Part shown: piece by piece, positions 42,474-52,173 of the stretch | Position numbering within the stretch: position 1 is the stretch's first letter | Layout of the letters: each line of letters starts with the position of its first letter | NCBI GenBank assembly: GCA_019308785.1 | Contig: JAFDHL010000002.1 | Span: 1-56,328 of the forward strand | DNA: 56,328 bases | DNA from: Deltaproteobacteria bacterium | GTDB lineage: Bacteria; Desulfobacterota; DSM-4660; Desulfatiglandales; Desulfatiglandaceae | Direction of reading: 5' to 3' | The notes under the pieces: generated by a model | The model's input: the letters and a program-made list of their open reading frames with translations, nothing else | Databases searched by the model: none | Told to the model about the DNA's origin: nothing | Program-made: the position numbers and the translations under genes

Positions 42474-44159
42474 ATGTATGACGGTGATATATTAGATGAA
42501 ATAAGAAAAAGAAAGGAAGAATGGGAAAGGGAAATCCAGGACGAGCAGGGGAGTGTAAAGGAGAGAAAAGAAGCCTTTACGACCCTTGGAGAAATCCCCG
42601 TCAAGCGGGTGTATACACCTCTGGATGTGGTAGATCGGGATATTGACTATTTGAGAGATATCTCATTTCCCGGCGAGTACCCTTTCACCAGGGGCATCCA
42701 TCCAACCATGTACCGTGGAAGTCTGTGGACGATCAGGCAGTTCATGGGTTTCGGAGACCCCAGGAAAAGCAATGAGAGGTTGAAATACCTGATGAATTCG
42801 GGTGCTCCCGGTCTGAATGTGGCCTTTGACCTGCCCACCATCAATGGCGTGGGCTCTGATCATCCCCTTGCAAGAGGGGAGATCGGGAGAAACGGCGTCC
42901 CGGTCAATTCACTTGAAGATATGGAGCAACTCTTCGACGGCATCCCCCTGGGGAAAGTGAGTACCTCCCTGGTCATTGCTTACCCACCTATTCCTTGCAT
43001 GTATATCGCCGTGGCTGAAAAGCAGGGATTCAGACCTGATCAGCTCCGGGGCACCTTTCAGAATGACAGCATCTGTCGCGATGTGGGGGCAAATGTTCGA
43101 GTTGTTCCCCGCCGGGCGGAACTGAAGCTTTGCGTTGACGTGGTGGAGTATGCGACCAAGCATATGCCATTGTGGTACCCCATAAGCATCGTGGGCTACC
43201 AGATCCGAGAGAAGGGTTGCACGGCCGCACAGGAAGTGGCCTTTAACCTGTCTGACGGCATAGAATTTGTCCGGGCCTTCATTGAGAGGGGAATGGACGT
43301 GGATTCTTTTGGGCCGAGGCTGTCCTTCATGTGGAATGCACACAACGATTTCTTTGAGGAAATTGCCAAATACCGGGCGGCAAGAAGAATCTGGGCCCGT
43401 ATCATGAAGGAGAAGTTCAAGGCCAGAAATCCAAGGTCCATGCAGATTCGCTTTCACACGCAGACCTCCGGTGTTTCTCTAACCGCACAGCAGCCTTTAA
43501 ACAACGTGGCCCGCGTGGCCATTCAGGGGCTTGCAGCAGTGTTAGGTGGCACACAGTCTTTGCACACGAACTCCATGGATGAAGCCATGGCGTTGCCTAC
43601 CGAAGATTCTGTGAAGATTGCCGTGTGCACCCAGCAGATATTGGCCCATGAATCAGGGGTCACCAACACGGTGGATCCAATTGCCGGAAGTTACTACGTG
43701 GAATCGCTGACCAAAGACCTTGAAGATGAGGCAATGACCTATATTGAAAAAATCGAAGAGATCGGTGGTGCCGTTGAGGCCTTGGAGACAGGGTATGTCC
43801 AGAGGGAAGTGACCAAGGCTGCCTACGCCTACCAAGACAAGGTCGAAAAGAAACAGGAAATCATTGTGGGTGTCAACGACTACGTGGACGATAGAGAACC
43901 CAACATAAACCTGCTGGAGATTGACGAGGCATTCGAGAGGTATATGTGCGAAAAGATAGAGAAGCTTAAAGCCGGAAGAGACCCTTCGGCCGTTGAGAGG
44001 TCTTTGGATAAGCTTCGGGAGGCGGCGTTCAGAGATGAGAACCTCATGGAATCCACCATGGAGGCTGTGAAATCGTATGCCACATTGCGAGAGGTGTGGG
44101 ACGTATACAGAGAGAGGTACGGGAGTTTCAATGAAAAAGCACACATCACCGGTCTGTGA
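42474..44159 (+). CDS. Cobalamin-dependent acyl-CoA mutase 2, large subunit
   Basis: The 561-residue TIM-barrel subunit resembles the isobutyryl-CoA mutase branch: PFTRGIHPTMYRGSLWTIRQ, DVDSFGPRLSFMWNAHNDFF and RFHTQTSGVSLTAQQP. At the two specificity positions it has Phe (TIRQFMGFG, as in isobutyryl-CoA mutase) and Ala (VGANVRVVP) in place of the Gln of that enzyme or Arg of methylmalonyl-CoA mutase. The combination suggests a non-dicarboxylic, bulkier acyl-CoA. It is only moderately similar to mutase 1, so the two likely act on different substrates or steps. The small subunit and the MeaB chaperone follow directly. Confidence 0.94.
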   Translation: MYDGDILDEIRKRKEEWEREIQDEQGSVKERKEAFTTLGEIPVKRVYTPLDVVDRDIDYLRDISFPGEYPFTRGIHPTMYRGSLWTIRQFMGFGDPRKSNERLKYLMNSGAPGLNVAFDLPTINGVGSDHPLARGEIGRNGVPVNSLEDMEQLFDGIPLGKVSTSLVIAYPPIPCMYIAVAEKQGFRPDQLRGTFQNDSICRDVGANVRVVPRRAELKLCVDVVEYATKHMPLWYPISIVGYQIREKGCTAAQEVAFNLSDGIEFVRAFIERGMDVDSFGPRLSFMWNAHNDFFEEIAKYRAARRIWARIMKEKFKARNPRSMQIRFHTQTSGVSLTAQQPLNNVARVAIQGLAAVLGGTQSLHTNSMDEAMALPTEDSVKIAVCTQQILAHESGVTNTVDPIAGSYYVESLTKDLEDEAMTYIEKIEEIGGAVEALETGYVQREVTKAAYAYQDKVEKKQEIIVGVNDYVDDREPNINLLEIDEAFERYMCEKIEKLKAGRDPSAVERSLDKLREAAFRDENLMESTMEAVKSYATLREVWDVYRERYGSFNEKAHITGL

Positions 44160-44183
44160 GAGGTTGTTTCAGGGGACATTGAG

Positions 44184-44606
44184 ATGAGAGATGAGAACAT
44201 AAGGATCTTGGTAGCGAAAATCGGGCTTGACGGGCACGATCGCGGCGGGCTGATCATAGCACAGGCACTCAAGAATGCGGGGATGGAGGTGATCTACACC
44301 GGGCTAAAAAATACTTCTGAGAACGTTGTAGAAATGGCCATACAGGAGGATGTGGATATCATTGGTATCAGTATCCTGTCAGGTGCACACTTGGTATTGA
44401 TGCCTATTCTGATGGATGAACTGAAAAAGAACAATGCCGATGATATACCCGTGATCGTGGGAGGGGTTATACCTCCGGGAGATATCCCCAAGTTGAAGGC
44501 GATGAATGTCAGGGAGGTGTTTCCTGCCGGGAGCCAGGTTGTAGAAGCAGTTGCATTTATAAGGCGACTCGTACAAGAGCGCCGAAAGAGTACCAGAGCA
44601 TCATGA
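44184..44606 (+). CDS. Cobalamin-dependent acyl-CoA mutase 2, B12-binding subunit
   Basis: The 140-residue B12 domain has [14 protein letters not shown] (axial His near residue 20), ISILSGAHLVL and VIVGGVIPPGD. It follows its large subunit by 24 bp and overlaps the MeaB gene by 4 bp, so the three genes are coupled. Confidence 0.95.
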   Translation: MRDENIRILVAKIGLDGHDRGGLIIAQALKNAGMEVIYTGLKNTSENVVEMAIQEDVDIIGISILSGAHLVLMPILMDELKKNNADDIPVIVGGVIPPGDIPKLKAMNVREVFPAGSQVVEAVAFIRRLVQERRKSTRAS

Positions 44607-45592
44607 ATCTGTTTGAGAAAATAAAGGCAGGAGATATTTGTTCCATAGCCCGGCTTATTAGCAAGGTTGAGCGAAGGGACCCCGAAGTCATCAAGGCCAT
44701 TAAGGAGATTTATCCGCACTGTGGAAATGCGCACCTCATTGGAATCACAGGTCCCCCGGGTGTCGGGAAAAGCTGTCTGGTCTCAGAACTGGCCGGGAAG
44801 TTTCGAGAAAAGAACAGGACCGTGGGTATTCTGGCAGTTGATCCCTCCAGTCCCTTCTCGGGGGGGGCGCTATTGGGCGACCGCGCCAGGATGATTGAAC
44901 TGGCAGGAGACAAAGACGTTTTTATTCGTTCATTGGCATCAAGAGGCGCATCCGGCGGTCTTTCGGCAGCGGTAAGTGATGCAGCAGACATTCTGGACAT
45001 GTCTGGCAAAGACCTTGTTTTGATCGAAACGGTGGGTGTCGGACAGGGTGAAGTGGATATTGCAAGGCTTGCGCATACGGTATTGTTGGTTCTCATGCCC
45101 GGATACGGTGACGCGCTTCAGGCTATGAAGGCGGGCATCATGGAAATTGCTGATATTCTGATCGTAAACAAAGCGGACCTGTCGGGAGCCGACGAAGCTG
45201 TGGCCGAGCTTTCGACTGTGCAGGGTTTTCAAGGGATGCGTGAGGGTCAGGACAAATGGGTGGCGCCCATCATCAAGAGTTCGACTCTCGACGGAGAGGG
45301 AATTGAAGACATAGCCGGGGCAGTACTGAAGCATTTTGAATATGTCAAAGAACAAGGATTTCTTCGAAAGAAGAACAGAGACCGCCGGACAAATCAGTTT
45401 CTGGATATCTTTACCCAACAAATTCGGGATGAATTCATGAGGCTGGTAAAGGTAGACGCGGGAATTCAAAGGTGGGTTGATAAGATAGGAGATCTGGAGC
45501 TGGATCCTTATAGTGCTTCGGAGCAGGTTATAGAATTGCTGAGAAATGCGAGGGAACAAGAAAGAGACAGTCGAAAAAGAACACGGAAATGA
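44603..45592 (+). CDS. meaB: MeaB/ArgK-type GTPase, mutase chaperone
   Basis: MeaB-type G proteins guard and reload B12 mutases with GTP hydrolysis. The 329-residue protein has P-loop GITGPPGVGKSCLVS (about 48-62), switch II VLIETVGVGQGEVDIA, VNKADLSGA as the NKxD base motif, and the family-specific RDRRTNQFLDIF and helical C-terminal dimer arm. Being next to mutase 2 it probably serves that enzyme, and possibly also mutase 1, which has no own copy. Confidence 0.95.
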   Translation: MNLFEKIKAGDICSIARLISKVERRDPEVIKAIKEIYPHCGNAHLIGITGPPGVGKSCLVSELAGKFREKNRTVGILAVDPSSPFSGGALLGDRARMIELAGDKDVFIRSLASRGASGGLSAAVSDAADILDMSGKDLVLIETVGVGQGEVDIARLAHTVLLVLMPGYGDALQAMKAGIMEIADILIVNKADLSGADEAVAELSTVQGFQGMREGQDKWVAPIIKSSTLDGEGIEDIAGAVLKHFEYVKEQGFLRKKNRDRRTNQFLDIFTQQIRDEFMRLVKVDAGIQRWVDKIGDLELDPYSASEQVIELLRNAREQERDSRKRTRK

Positions 45593-45682
45593 GCCGGATG
45601 CCGAAGAGGGCATGCGAGGTAAAGAAAAACAAGACAGCCTGCGAAAAACACCGACAAGAAGTGTTTGCATTATAAATCAAAT

Positions 45683-45860
45683 ATGACGATTTCGTAAAAA
45701 GCCCTTAATGATGTCATTGCGAGCCCCGCATAGCGGGATAAACTCCGCGAAGCAATCTAATGGAATGTAACTGCTTGAAATCAGCAGATTGTTTCGTCTT
45801 CACGCCTTGGCGTGACTTCTCACAACGATCGGTGAAAAGACTTTTTGCGAGTCCATCAAA
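45683..45860. repeat. Dispersed repeat element with imperfect terminal inverted repeats
   Basis: The left end ATTTCGTAAAAAGCC and right end GACTTTTTGCGAG are imperfect inverted copies. Between them are the block TGTCATTGCGAGC and the inverted pair GAAGCAATCT/AGATTGTTTC, a pattern I associate with a repeat common in deltaproteobacterial genomes. Two fragments of the right end occur at 11663-11729. No coding capacity is seen in this 286-bp gap. Confidence 0.6.
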
Positions 45861-45878
45861 TATAATTGGGGTAAAGTC

Positions 45879-47024
45879 ATGGATTTCAGATTAACGGAAG
45901 AGCAGCAGATGCTGAAGGACATGGTTCGAAAGATCAGCGTGAGTGAATTTGCGCCGAGGGCCGCCGAAATTGACGAAAAGGAAGAATTCCCCTGGGAAAA
46001 CAATAAAATACTGGAAGACAACGGTCTCCTGGGTGTACAGATACCGGAAGAATATGGGGGTGCGGGAGCCGGGATGGTGAGCCTGGCCATTGTTATTGAG
46101 GAAGTGGCTCGTGTGTGTGCCTCTACCTCTGTGATTCTGACCACCCAGGCCCTGGCGACCGACCCTGTTCTCATTGGAGGAAATCACGAGCAGAAGCTGA
46201 AATGGCTCAAGCCCATGGCGGAGGGGGCATCTCTGGGCGCATGTGCCATTACGGAACCGGGCGCCGGCTCGGATGTCACGAGCATCCTGACCACGGCAAC
46301 GGCCAAGGACGGGGGATACGTGATCAACGGAAACAAGATATTCATCACAAACGGGGGTGTGTCTGACATTATCACGGTGGTGACCTATACGGACAAAGCC
46401 AAGGGACACAGGGGAATCAGCATGTTCGTGGTCACTAAGGACACCCCGGGATTCTCCGTGGGCAAAGAAGAGAAGAAGATGGGGATCCGGGGTTCGGACA
46501 CAAGGGAACTAATTTTTGAAGACTGCTACGTTCCGGAAGAAAACCTCCTTGGAGGGCCGGGCGAGGGATTCAAGATATTGATGAAGACCTTCAATTACAC
46601 TCGCCCGGGGGTGGCGGCTCAGGCCCTTGGGATTGCGCAGGGGGCCCTGGATGCGGTGGTGGATTACTGCAAGGAAAGGGTCCAGTTCGGCAGGGCTTTA
46701 TCGGAATTTCAGGGTCTGCAATGGATGATGGCGGAGATGGCGCTCAAGATCGAACTGGGCCGGACCATGATCTATCGGGTTTGTTCCACCATCGACAGTG
46801 AGCCGGATTCCAAGGATATACCCCACTTGGCGTCCATGGCAAAATGGTTTGCATCGGATAGCGCCATGGCGGTGACCACCGATGCGGTGCAGATGTTAGG
46901 TGGTTACGGATACTCGAGAGAATACCCGGTGGAGCGCATGATGCGGGATGCCAAGATCACACAGATCTATGAAGGGACGAATCAGGTGCAACGCATCATC
47001 ATTGCAAACTCCCTTTTCAGATAA
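45879..47024 (+). CDS. Acyl-CoA dehydrogenase (B), short-chain type
   Basis: The 381-residue enzyme resembles butyryl/short-chain dehydrogenases: CAITEPGAGSDVTSILTTA, KIFITNGGVSDIITVVTYT, KMGIRGSDTRELIFEDCYVP, MLGGYGYSREYPVERMMRDA and, with the catalytic Glu present, QIYEGTNQVQRIIIA. It introduces a 2,3-double bond and passes electrons to ETF. It stands alone between a repeat element and the large dehydrogenase gene. Confidence 0.94.
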   Translation: MDFRLTEEQQMLKDMVRKISVSEFAPRAAEIDEKEEFPWENNKILEDNGLLGVQIPEEYGGAGAGMVSLAIVIEEVARVCASTSVILTTQALATDPVLIGGNHEQKLKWLKPMAEGASLGACAITEPGAGSDVTSILTTATAKDGGYVINGNKIFITNGGVSDIITVVTYTDKAKGHRGISMFVVTKDTPGFSVGKEEKKMGIRGSDTRELIFEDCYVPEENLLGGPGEGFKILMKTFNYTRPGVAAQALGIAQGALDAVVDYCKERVQFGRALSEFQGLQWMMAEMALKIELGRTMIYRVCSTIDSEPDSKDIPHLASMAKWFASDSAMAVTTDAVQMLGGYGYSREYPVERMMRDAKITQIYEGTNQVQRIIIANSLFR

Positions 47025-47149
47025 CATTCCCCTGTAGCAATCATCCCCCATTGCCGATAGAAAGCTACTCATGCGGCTTAGGCTAGCAGTGGAACGGCTA
47101 TTCCGTTGGCAGCTTAGCGTCGGATGCAGGCAAGTTATTAAAGATAGGT

Positions 47150-49006
47150 GTGGAAATGGAAAAAAGGTTAGTTGATACACGTGACGTTCGTTTCGTTCTA
47201 TTTGAACAACTTGAAACAGAAAAACTGCTTTCGCCCGATCTGAAAGATGAGTACGACATTGAGACACTGGAAATGGTCATAAAAGAGGCCGACAAAATCG
47301 CCGTCAACGTTCTTTCTCCGGCAAATAAAGACGGAGACAGGGCAGGATGCCGTTTTGAACACGGAAGAGTGCTTCTCCCGGCTTCTTTTAAGAAGGCCTA
47401 TGATCTCCTGAGCGAAGGTGGGTGGAACGTGATATCGGATTCACCCGAAGTAGGAGGACAGGGTCTCCCAAAGGCCATCGAAATCTGCTGCAGGGAGTAT
47501 TTTGAAGCCGCTAACATGTCCATGAGCAATTACCTCAATCTGACCCATGGTGCGGCGAAACTCATTGAGATATTCGGCAGTCCCGAGCAAAAGAAACGGT
47601 ATATGGAGAAGCTCTACCTCGGGACGTGGTGCGGGACCATGTGCATCACCGAACCACAGGCTGGCTCGGATGTGGGTGCCATAAAGACATCAGCCAAAAG
47701 GAATCCCGACGGTACCTATGCCATCAAAGGGATCAAGCTTTTCATTACCGGCGGTGAGCAGGATCTGGTTGAAAACATTATTCACATGGTGCTCGCAAGG
47801 ATCGAAGGAGACCCTCCCGGTACAAAGGGACTGTCTCTTTTTATTGTCCCCAAATTAAGGGTCAGGGATGGAGAGCCCGGGGAGACTAACGATGTGGTCT
47901 GCACCGGTATCGAAGAAAAGATGGGCTGTCACGGTTCGAGCACATGCACCCTGAATTTCGGAGATGAGGACAACTGCATCGGAGAGCTATTAGGGGAGGA
48001 ACGCGACGGGATCAAAGTCATGTTTCACATGATGAACGAGGCGAGGCAGCTCGTGGGTTCCCAGGGTCTGGCCGCTGCGAGCGCCGCCTATCTTGAGTCG
48101 ATTTCTTATGCCAAGGAACGGATTCAGGGTGTTCATTACACCCAGGTACGGGATCCTGTCGCTCCCGGGGTACCCATCGTAGAGCATCCTGACATCCGGG
48201 TCAATCTGATGAAAATGAAGGCCTATGTTGAAGGGTGCCGCGCCCTTGTGTATTACCACGCCCATTGCATGGACCGCCTGAATCTGGCTGCCTCTGATGA
48301 AGAGATATCCAGGTGGCGGACGTTGATAGAACTCTTGACGCCGGTGTGCAAGGCGTATTGCACTGACAGGGGGTTTGAAGTCTGCTCCGCCGCCGTGCAG
48401 GTTCTTGGGGGATACGGTTATTCCAGCGAATTTTCCGTTGAGCAGTATTTGCGCGACGAGAAAATCACGCCCATCTACGAAGGGACCAACGGGATACAGG
48501 CCATTGACCTGGCATCAAGAAAAATCTTGATGAAAAAGGGCGTGGCGCTGGGGCTGTTTTTAGAGGAGCTGGATCGGGTACTGTCTCTGGCCGGGACAAG
48601 GGTAAATCTTACCCGGTACGTTTCTCTCATGGAGAAATATAAGGACATCCTGAAACAAGGAGTGAAATCGATTTCAGAGGAAATGATCTCGGGTAACGCA
48701 GGCCTGGCCATGGCCAAGGCGGGCAAATTCCTGGAGTTTTTCGGAGACATCACATTGGCCTGGCTCTGGCTCTGGCAGGTCATGGTTGCCGAGGAGAAGC
48801 TGGAGGCACTTCTGAGGAAAAAGGGACTTTCCAGGGAGGACCTGGAAGTCAATTTTCATCGAGACAATGAGTTCTCTTTCTATGTCGGGAAGATTCAAAC
48901 AGGAAAATTCTACCTGGAACGAATGATGCCCTCGGTTTATGGAAAGCTGGAAGAGATAAGGTCGGAGGGGGAAAATTTCCTGGAAATGAGTGCGGATTGT
49001 CTCTAG
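47150..49006 (+). CDS. Acyl-CoA dehydrogenase (C), large form
   Basis: This is a 618-residue dehydrogenase of the DmdC/FadE-like long class. An N-terminal half-domain (residues 1-140) is followed by the core with MCITEPQAGSDVGAIKTSA, KLFITGGEQDLVENI, KMGCHGSSTCTLNFGDEDN and VLGGYGYSSEFSVEQYLRDEKITPIYEGTNG with catalytic Glu, then an extra C-terminal helical domain of about 150 residues (QVMVAEEKLEALLRKKGLSR). DmdC acts on methylthiopropionyl-CoA and relatives on long or unusual acyl-CoAs. Start GTG 47150 or ATG 47156. Confidence 0.93.
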   Translation: MEMEKRLVDTRDVRFVLFEQLETEKLLSPDLKDEYDIETLEMVIKEADKIAVNVLSPANKDGDRAGCRFEHGRVLLPASFKKAYDLLSEGGWNVISDSPEVGGQGLPKAIEICCREYFEAANMSMSNYLNLTHGAAKLIEIFGSPEQKKRYMEKLYLGTWCGTMCITEPQAGSDVGAIKTSAKRNPDGTYAIKGIKLFITGGEQDLVENIIHMVLARIEGDPPGTKGLSLFIVPKLRVRDGEPGETNDVVCTGIEEKMGCHGSSTCTLNFGDEDNCIGELLGEERDGIKVMFHMMNEARQLVGSQGLAAASAAYLESISYAKERIQGVHYTQVRDPVAPGVPIVEHPDIRVNLMKMKAYVEGCRALVYYHAHCMDRLNLAASDEEISRWRTLIELLTPVCKAYCTDRGFEVCSAAVQVLGGYGYSSEFSVEQYLRDEKITPIYEGTNGIQAIDLASRKILMKKGVALGLFLEELDRVLSLAGTRVNLTRYVSLMEKYKDILKQGVKSISEEMISGNAGLAMAKAGKFLEFFGDITLAWLWLWQVMVAEEKLEALLRKKGLSREDLEVNFHRDNEFSFYVGKIQTGKFYLERMMPSVYGKLEEIRSEGENFLEMSADCL

Positions 49007-49179
49007 GCCCTCTGGGGAACAGGCGATGGTTACAGGGGGCCGAACCTTATAAGATCATTCATCTGTCTTTTGGGGCGTGAACGCTTCTTGATGAGACAAA
49101 GGCGGAAAAAAGATTCGTAGGGTTAAGGGATTGTATGTCCATGTGAATTCCACTTGAATAATTCTTGGAGGAAATGAAG

Positions 49180-50388
49180 ATGTACAAAGATATCGTTATT
49201 GTGAGTGCTGTTAGGACACCCTTTGGGCGCTACTGCGGTGCGCTGAGGGAATATGATTATTTCGAACTGGGAGCTCTGCCTATGAAGGAGGTATTGGAAC
49301 GGGTCGAGGTTCAGGGGGATCAGGTGGACGAGGTATACTGGGGGGTGGGAGACACCTCTGTGTGTAAAGATGTTTATACCTCTGTAGCTGCGCGTCAGAC
49401 CCTTATGAAGGCCGGGCTTCCCCCTGAGACGCCCTCTGTTTCCATTGACAAGGCCTGCGTGTCAGCCATGTCGGCAGTACATTACGGGTGTCGTGCCATG
49501 GTTGCCGGAGAAATACAGTGTGGCATCGGAGGTGGTGCAACCTCCTTTAGCCAGGAGCCGTTAATTGTCAGGGGTCTTCGCTGGAAAGGATTTCGTCTGG
49601 GGGATGTGAAAATGGAAGATCCGCTCTTTGCTCTAGGATACAAGGATTTCAACCCGGTCTCTGTGGACACCGATAACGTGGCCATTGAATACGGTATCTC
49701 GAGGGAAGAGCAGGATGAATGGGCTTTCAGGAGTCACCAAAATTATGGTCAGGCCTGGGAAGCAGGCAAGTTCAAAGAAGAAATAATGAGTTTGGATATC
49801 CCCCAGAAAAAAGGCGATCCCGTTACCTTAAACATCGACGAGCAGTACCGGAAAGACACGACCATGGACAGGCTTGCAGGGCTTTCTGGCATATACGGCT
49901 GCAAAGGAGTCACTGCGGGAAATGCCCCCGGATTGAACGACGGGGCCACTGCGATCCTGTTTATGACGAGATCCAAAGCTAATGAACTTGGCCTGGAGCC
50001 TTTGGCTGAGATTGTGTCCATGGCCTCCATTGCCATCAGCCCCCACCGCATGCCGGAGGGTCCTGCCTATGCGGCCATTAAGGCGATGAAGGCGGCCGAC
50101 TTGAGTCTTGATGAAATCCGTTTCATGGAAATCAACGAGGCCTTTGCCGCGGTGCCTCTTGTAAGCACCTTGCTTCTTGTGGACAGGGACATGGTGCAGA
50201 CAAAGAAGCTGCGGGAGAAGACCAATATCAACGGCAGTGCCATTGCCATCGGCCATCCGAACACCGCCAGCGGGGCCAGGCTTATCATGAATCTCATGTA
50301 CGAGTTGCGCAGGCGGGGAGGCGGGTATGCACTGGGAGCCATCTGCGGCGGGTTAGCGCAAGCCGATGCCTGTATCATCAAGGTGTGA
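49180..50388 (+). CDS. Thiolase B (acetyl-CoA acyltransferase)
   Basis: Counted from ATG 49180, which has GGAGG 8 bp upstream, the thiolase has 402 residues. Motifs: VSAVRTPFGRY, SIDKACVSAMSAVHYG with the nucleophilic Cys, NINGSAIAIGHPNTASGARL and GAICGGLAQADACI. Its end overlaps the following crotonase start (TGATG), so the two are coupled. It is paralogous to the minus-strand thiolase at 54319. Confidence 0.94.
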   Translation: MYKDIVIVSAVRTPFGRYCGALREYDYFELGALPMKEVLERVEVQGDQVDEVYWGVGDTSVCKDVYTSVAARQTLMKAGLPPETPSVSIDKACVSAMSAVHYGCRAMVAGEIQCGIGGGATSFSQEPLIVRGLRWKGFRLGDVKMEDPLFALGYKDFNPVSVDTDNVAIEYGISREEQDEWAFRSHQNYGQAWEAGKFKEEIMSLDIPQKKGDPVTLNIDEQYRKDTTMDRLAGLSGIYGCKGVTAGNAPGLNDGATAILFMTRSKANELGLEPLAEIVSMASIAISPHRMPEGPAYAAIKAMKAADLSLDEIRFMEINEAFAAVPLVSTLLLVDRDMVQTKKLREKTNINGSAIAIGHPNTASGARLIMNLMYELRRRGGGYALGAICGGLAQADACIIKV

Positions 50389-51194
50389 TGTTAAAAGTAA
50401 GGGAAAATGGAGCCATGGAAGTAAAATATGTCCGTTTCGAAAAAAAGGAAGGAATTGGTTGGATTCAATTCAACCGACCCGAAAAATTGAACGCGTTGAA
50501 CCCTTATGTGCTGAGAGACCTGGAGACGGTCGTGGTCCACTGCGAGGAGGACGAGGGCATCAAAGTCCTTGTCCTTAAGGGCAATGAGAAAGCCTTTGCC
50601 GCAGGAGCCGACATCGAAAACATGTCCAGGGGTGACATCAAGTTTGCCTATGAATTGACGGATCTGACCCTGCGCGTTCAGGAGAGGCTTGCCGATCTGC
50701 CAAAGCCCTCCATTGCAGCGATTTCCGGTTATGCCCTGGGGGCTGGCTGTGAGGTAGCCCTGTGCTGTGACTTCAGGATCGCCGCTGAAAACGCCGTCCT
50801 GGGGCTTCCAGAAATCACCCTGGGCATTATTCCCGGGGGAGGAGGGACGCAGCGCCTTCCTCTTCTGGTGGGACTTGGCCCGGCCACGGAGCTCGTTTTC
50901 CTTGGCGAAACGATCAAGGCAGACAGAGCAGAGCGGATCGGGCTGGTCAACAAGGTTGTCCCTTTGGACCAATTGGAAAGTGAAGCCAAGTCGCTTGCTT
51001 GCAAATTAATGGAGCGACCTGCAATGGCCCTAAGGGCTGCCAAAACCGCGGTACGTAAAGGATTGAGCACCTCACTGAAGGAAGGCTTGCAGATCGAGCA
51101 GGATCTTTTCTCCATGCTGTTCGGCACACATGACCAGAAGGAAGGAATGGCTGCATTTATGGAAAAGCGTAAACCTGTGTTTAAAGGAAGATAG
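50388..51194 (+). CDS. Enoyl-CoA hydratase (crotonase) B
   Basis: This crotonase of about 268 residues has both catalytic Glu residues: YALGAGCEVALCCDFRIA and LGLPEITLGIIPGGGGTQRLPLLVG. FAAGADIENMSRGD and FMEKRKPVFKGR are also typical. The start may be ATG 50388 (overlapping the thiolase stop by one base) or ATG 50415, which aligns better with the usual N terminus. The hydroxyacyl-CoA dehydrogenase gene follows after 12 bp. Confidence 0.94.
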   Translation: MLKVRENGAMEVKYVRFEKKEGIGWIQFNRPEKLNALNPYVLRDLETVVVHCEEDEGIKVLVLKGNEKAFAAGADIENMSRGDIKFAYELTDLTLRVQERLADLPKPSIAAISGYALGAGCEVALCCDFRIAAENAVLGLPEITLGIIPGGGGTQRLPLLVGLGPATELVFLGETIKADRAERIGLVNKVVPLDQLESEAKSLACKLMERPAMALRAAKTAVRKGLSTSLKEGLQIEQDLFSMLFGTHDQKEGMAAFMEKRKPVFKGR

Positions 51195-51206
51195 GAGGAG
51201 TTTGCT

Positions 51207-52067
51207 ATGGGAGATGTGAATAAAGTCGGTGTAATGGGTGCGGGAATGATGGGTGCTGAAATTGCTCTGTGTTTTGCCAAGTCCGGCTGTGATGTGGTCA
51301 TGAAAGAGACAACCCTGGAATTGGCCCAGAAGGGTAAGGACCGCCTGGCAGGTGTGCTGGATAATGCGATCCGAAAAGGAAGATTTCAGGAAGGCGACAA
51401 AGCCCCGGCACTTGAACGCATTACCCCGACAGATCAATATGAGCTTTTTAAAGATGTCGATGTTGTGGTCGAGGCTGTTTTCGAAGCTCTCGAGGTCAAG
51501 AAAGAGGTTTTCGGTCGGCTGAATGAGATTTGCAAACCGGATTGTATCATGGCCACAAACACATCAAGTATTTCCATAACCTTGCTTGCAACCACCGTGG
51601 GTACTGACCGGATTGATCGGTTTGTCGGGGCGCATTTCTTTTCTCCCGCCTCCGTGATGAAGCTTGTGGAGATCATTCCGGGACTGGAAACCAGCGAAGA
51701 AACCGTGGCTTTCATGATGGCCCTCTGCCGCAAGATCGACAAGACACCCGTTCGGGTGAAGGATGTGACCGGCTTTGCGGTAAACCGGTTGCTCCATGCG
51801 ATGTGGACCGAAGCACACCGATTGGCGGAGGAAGGCGTGGCAACTCCTGAAGATATCGACACCGCCTGCAAACTGGGCCTGGGTCACCCAATCGGTCCTT
51901 TTGCCCTCATGGATCTAACGAGCAATGACCTGAATCTGAAGGTGGGAGAAATCCTTTTCGATGCCTACGGGGAGCGTTTCAAACCAAGGCCCATTTTGAG
52001 ACAAAAGGTCTATGCCAACCACTTGGGCCGAAAGACAGGCCGAGGTTGGTATGATTACAGGAAGTGA
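51207..52067 (+). CDS. 3-hydroxyacyl-CoA dehydrogenase
   Basis: The 286-residue NAD enzyme oxidises (S)-3-hydroxyacyl-CoA to the 3-keto form. It has the Rossmann motif GVMGAGMMGAEIALCFAKSG, the catalytic region with Ser in ATNTSSISI and His-Glu pair in GAHFFSPASVMKLVEII, and the dimer domain RVKDVTGFAVNRLLHAMW. The length and the closing GRKTGRGWYDYRK match 3-hydroxybutyryl-CoA dehydrogenases. GGAGGAG lies 8 bp before the ATG. Confidence 0.95.
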   Translation: MGDVNKVGVMGAGMMGAEIALCFAKSGCDVVMKETTLELAQKGKDRLAGVLDNAIRKGRFQEGDKAPALERITPTDQYELFKDVDVVVEAVFEALEVKKEVFGRLNEICKPDCIMATNTSSISITLLATTVGTDRIDRFVGAHFFSPASVMKLVEIIPGLETSEETVAFMMALCRKIDKTPVRVKDVTGFAVNRLLHAMWTEAHRLAEEGVATPEDIDTACKLGLGHPIGPFALMDLTSNDLNLKVGEILFDAYGERFKPRPILRQKVYANHLGRKTGRGWYDYRK

Positions 52068-52173
52068 TATCCGTCTGCCGCCAAAAAGGAACAAGTTATT
52101 CGGGATCTGCTCCTTTAATCATTCTGCGACCGCATCGAAGAAGACATCGTGTACCGGTTAGCATTGCTAAAGA

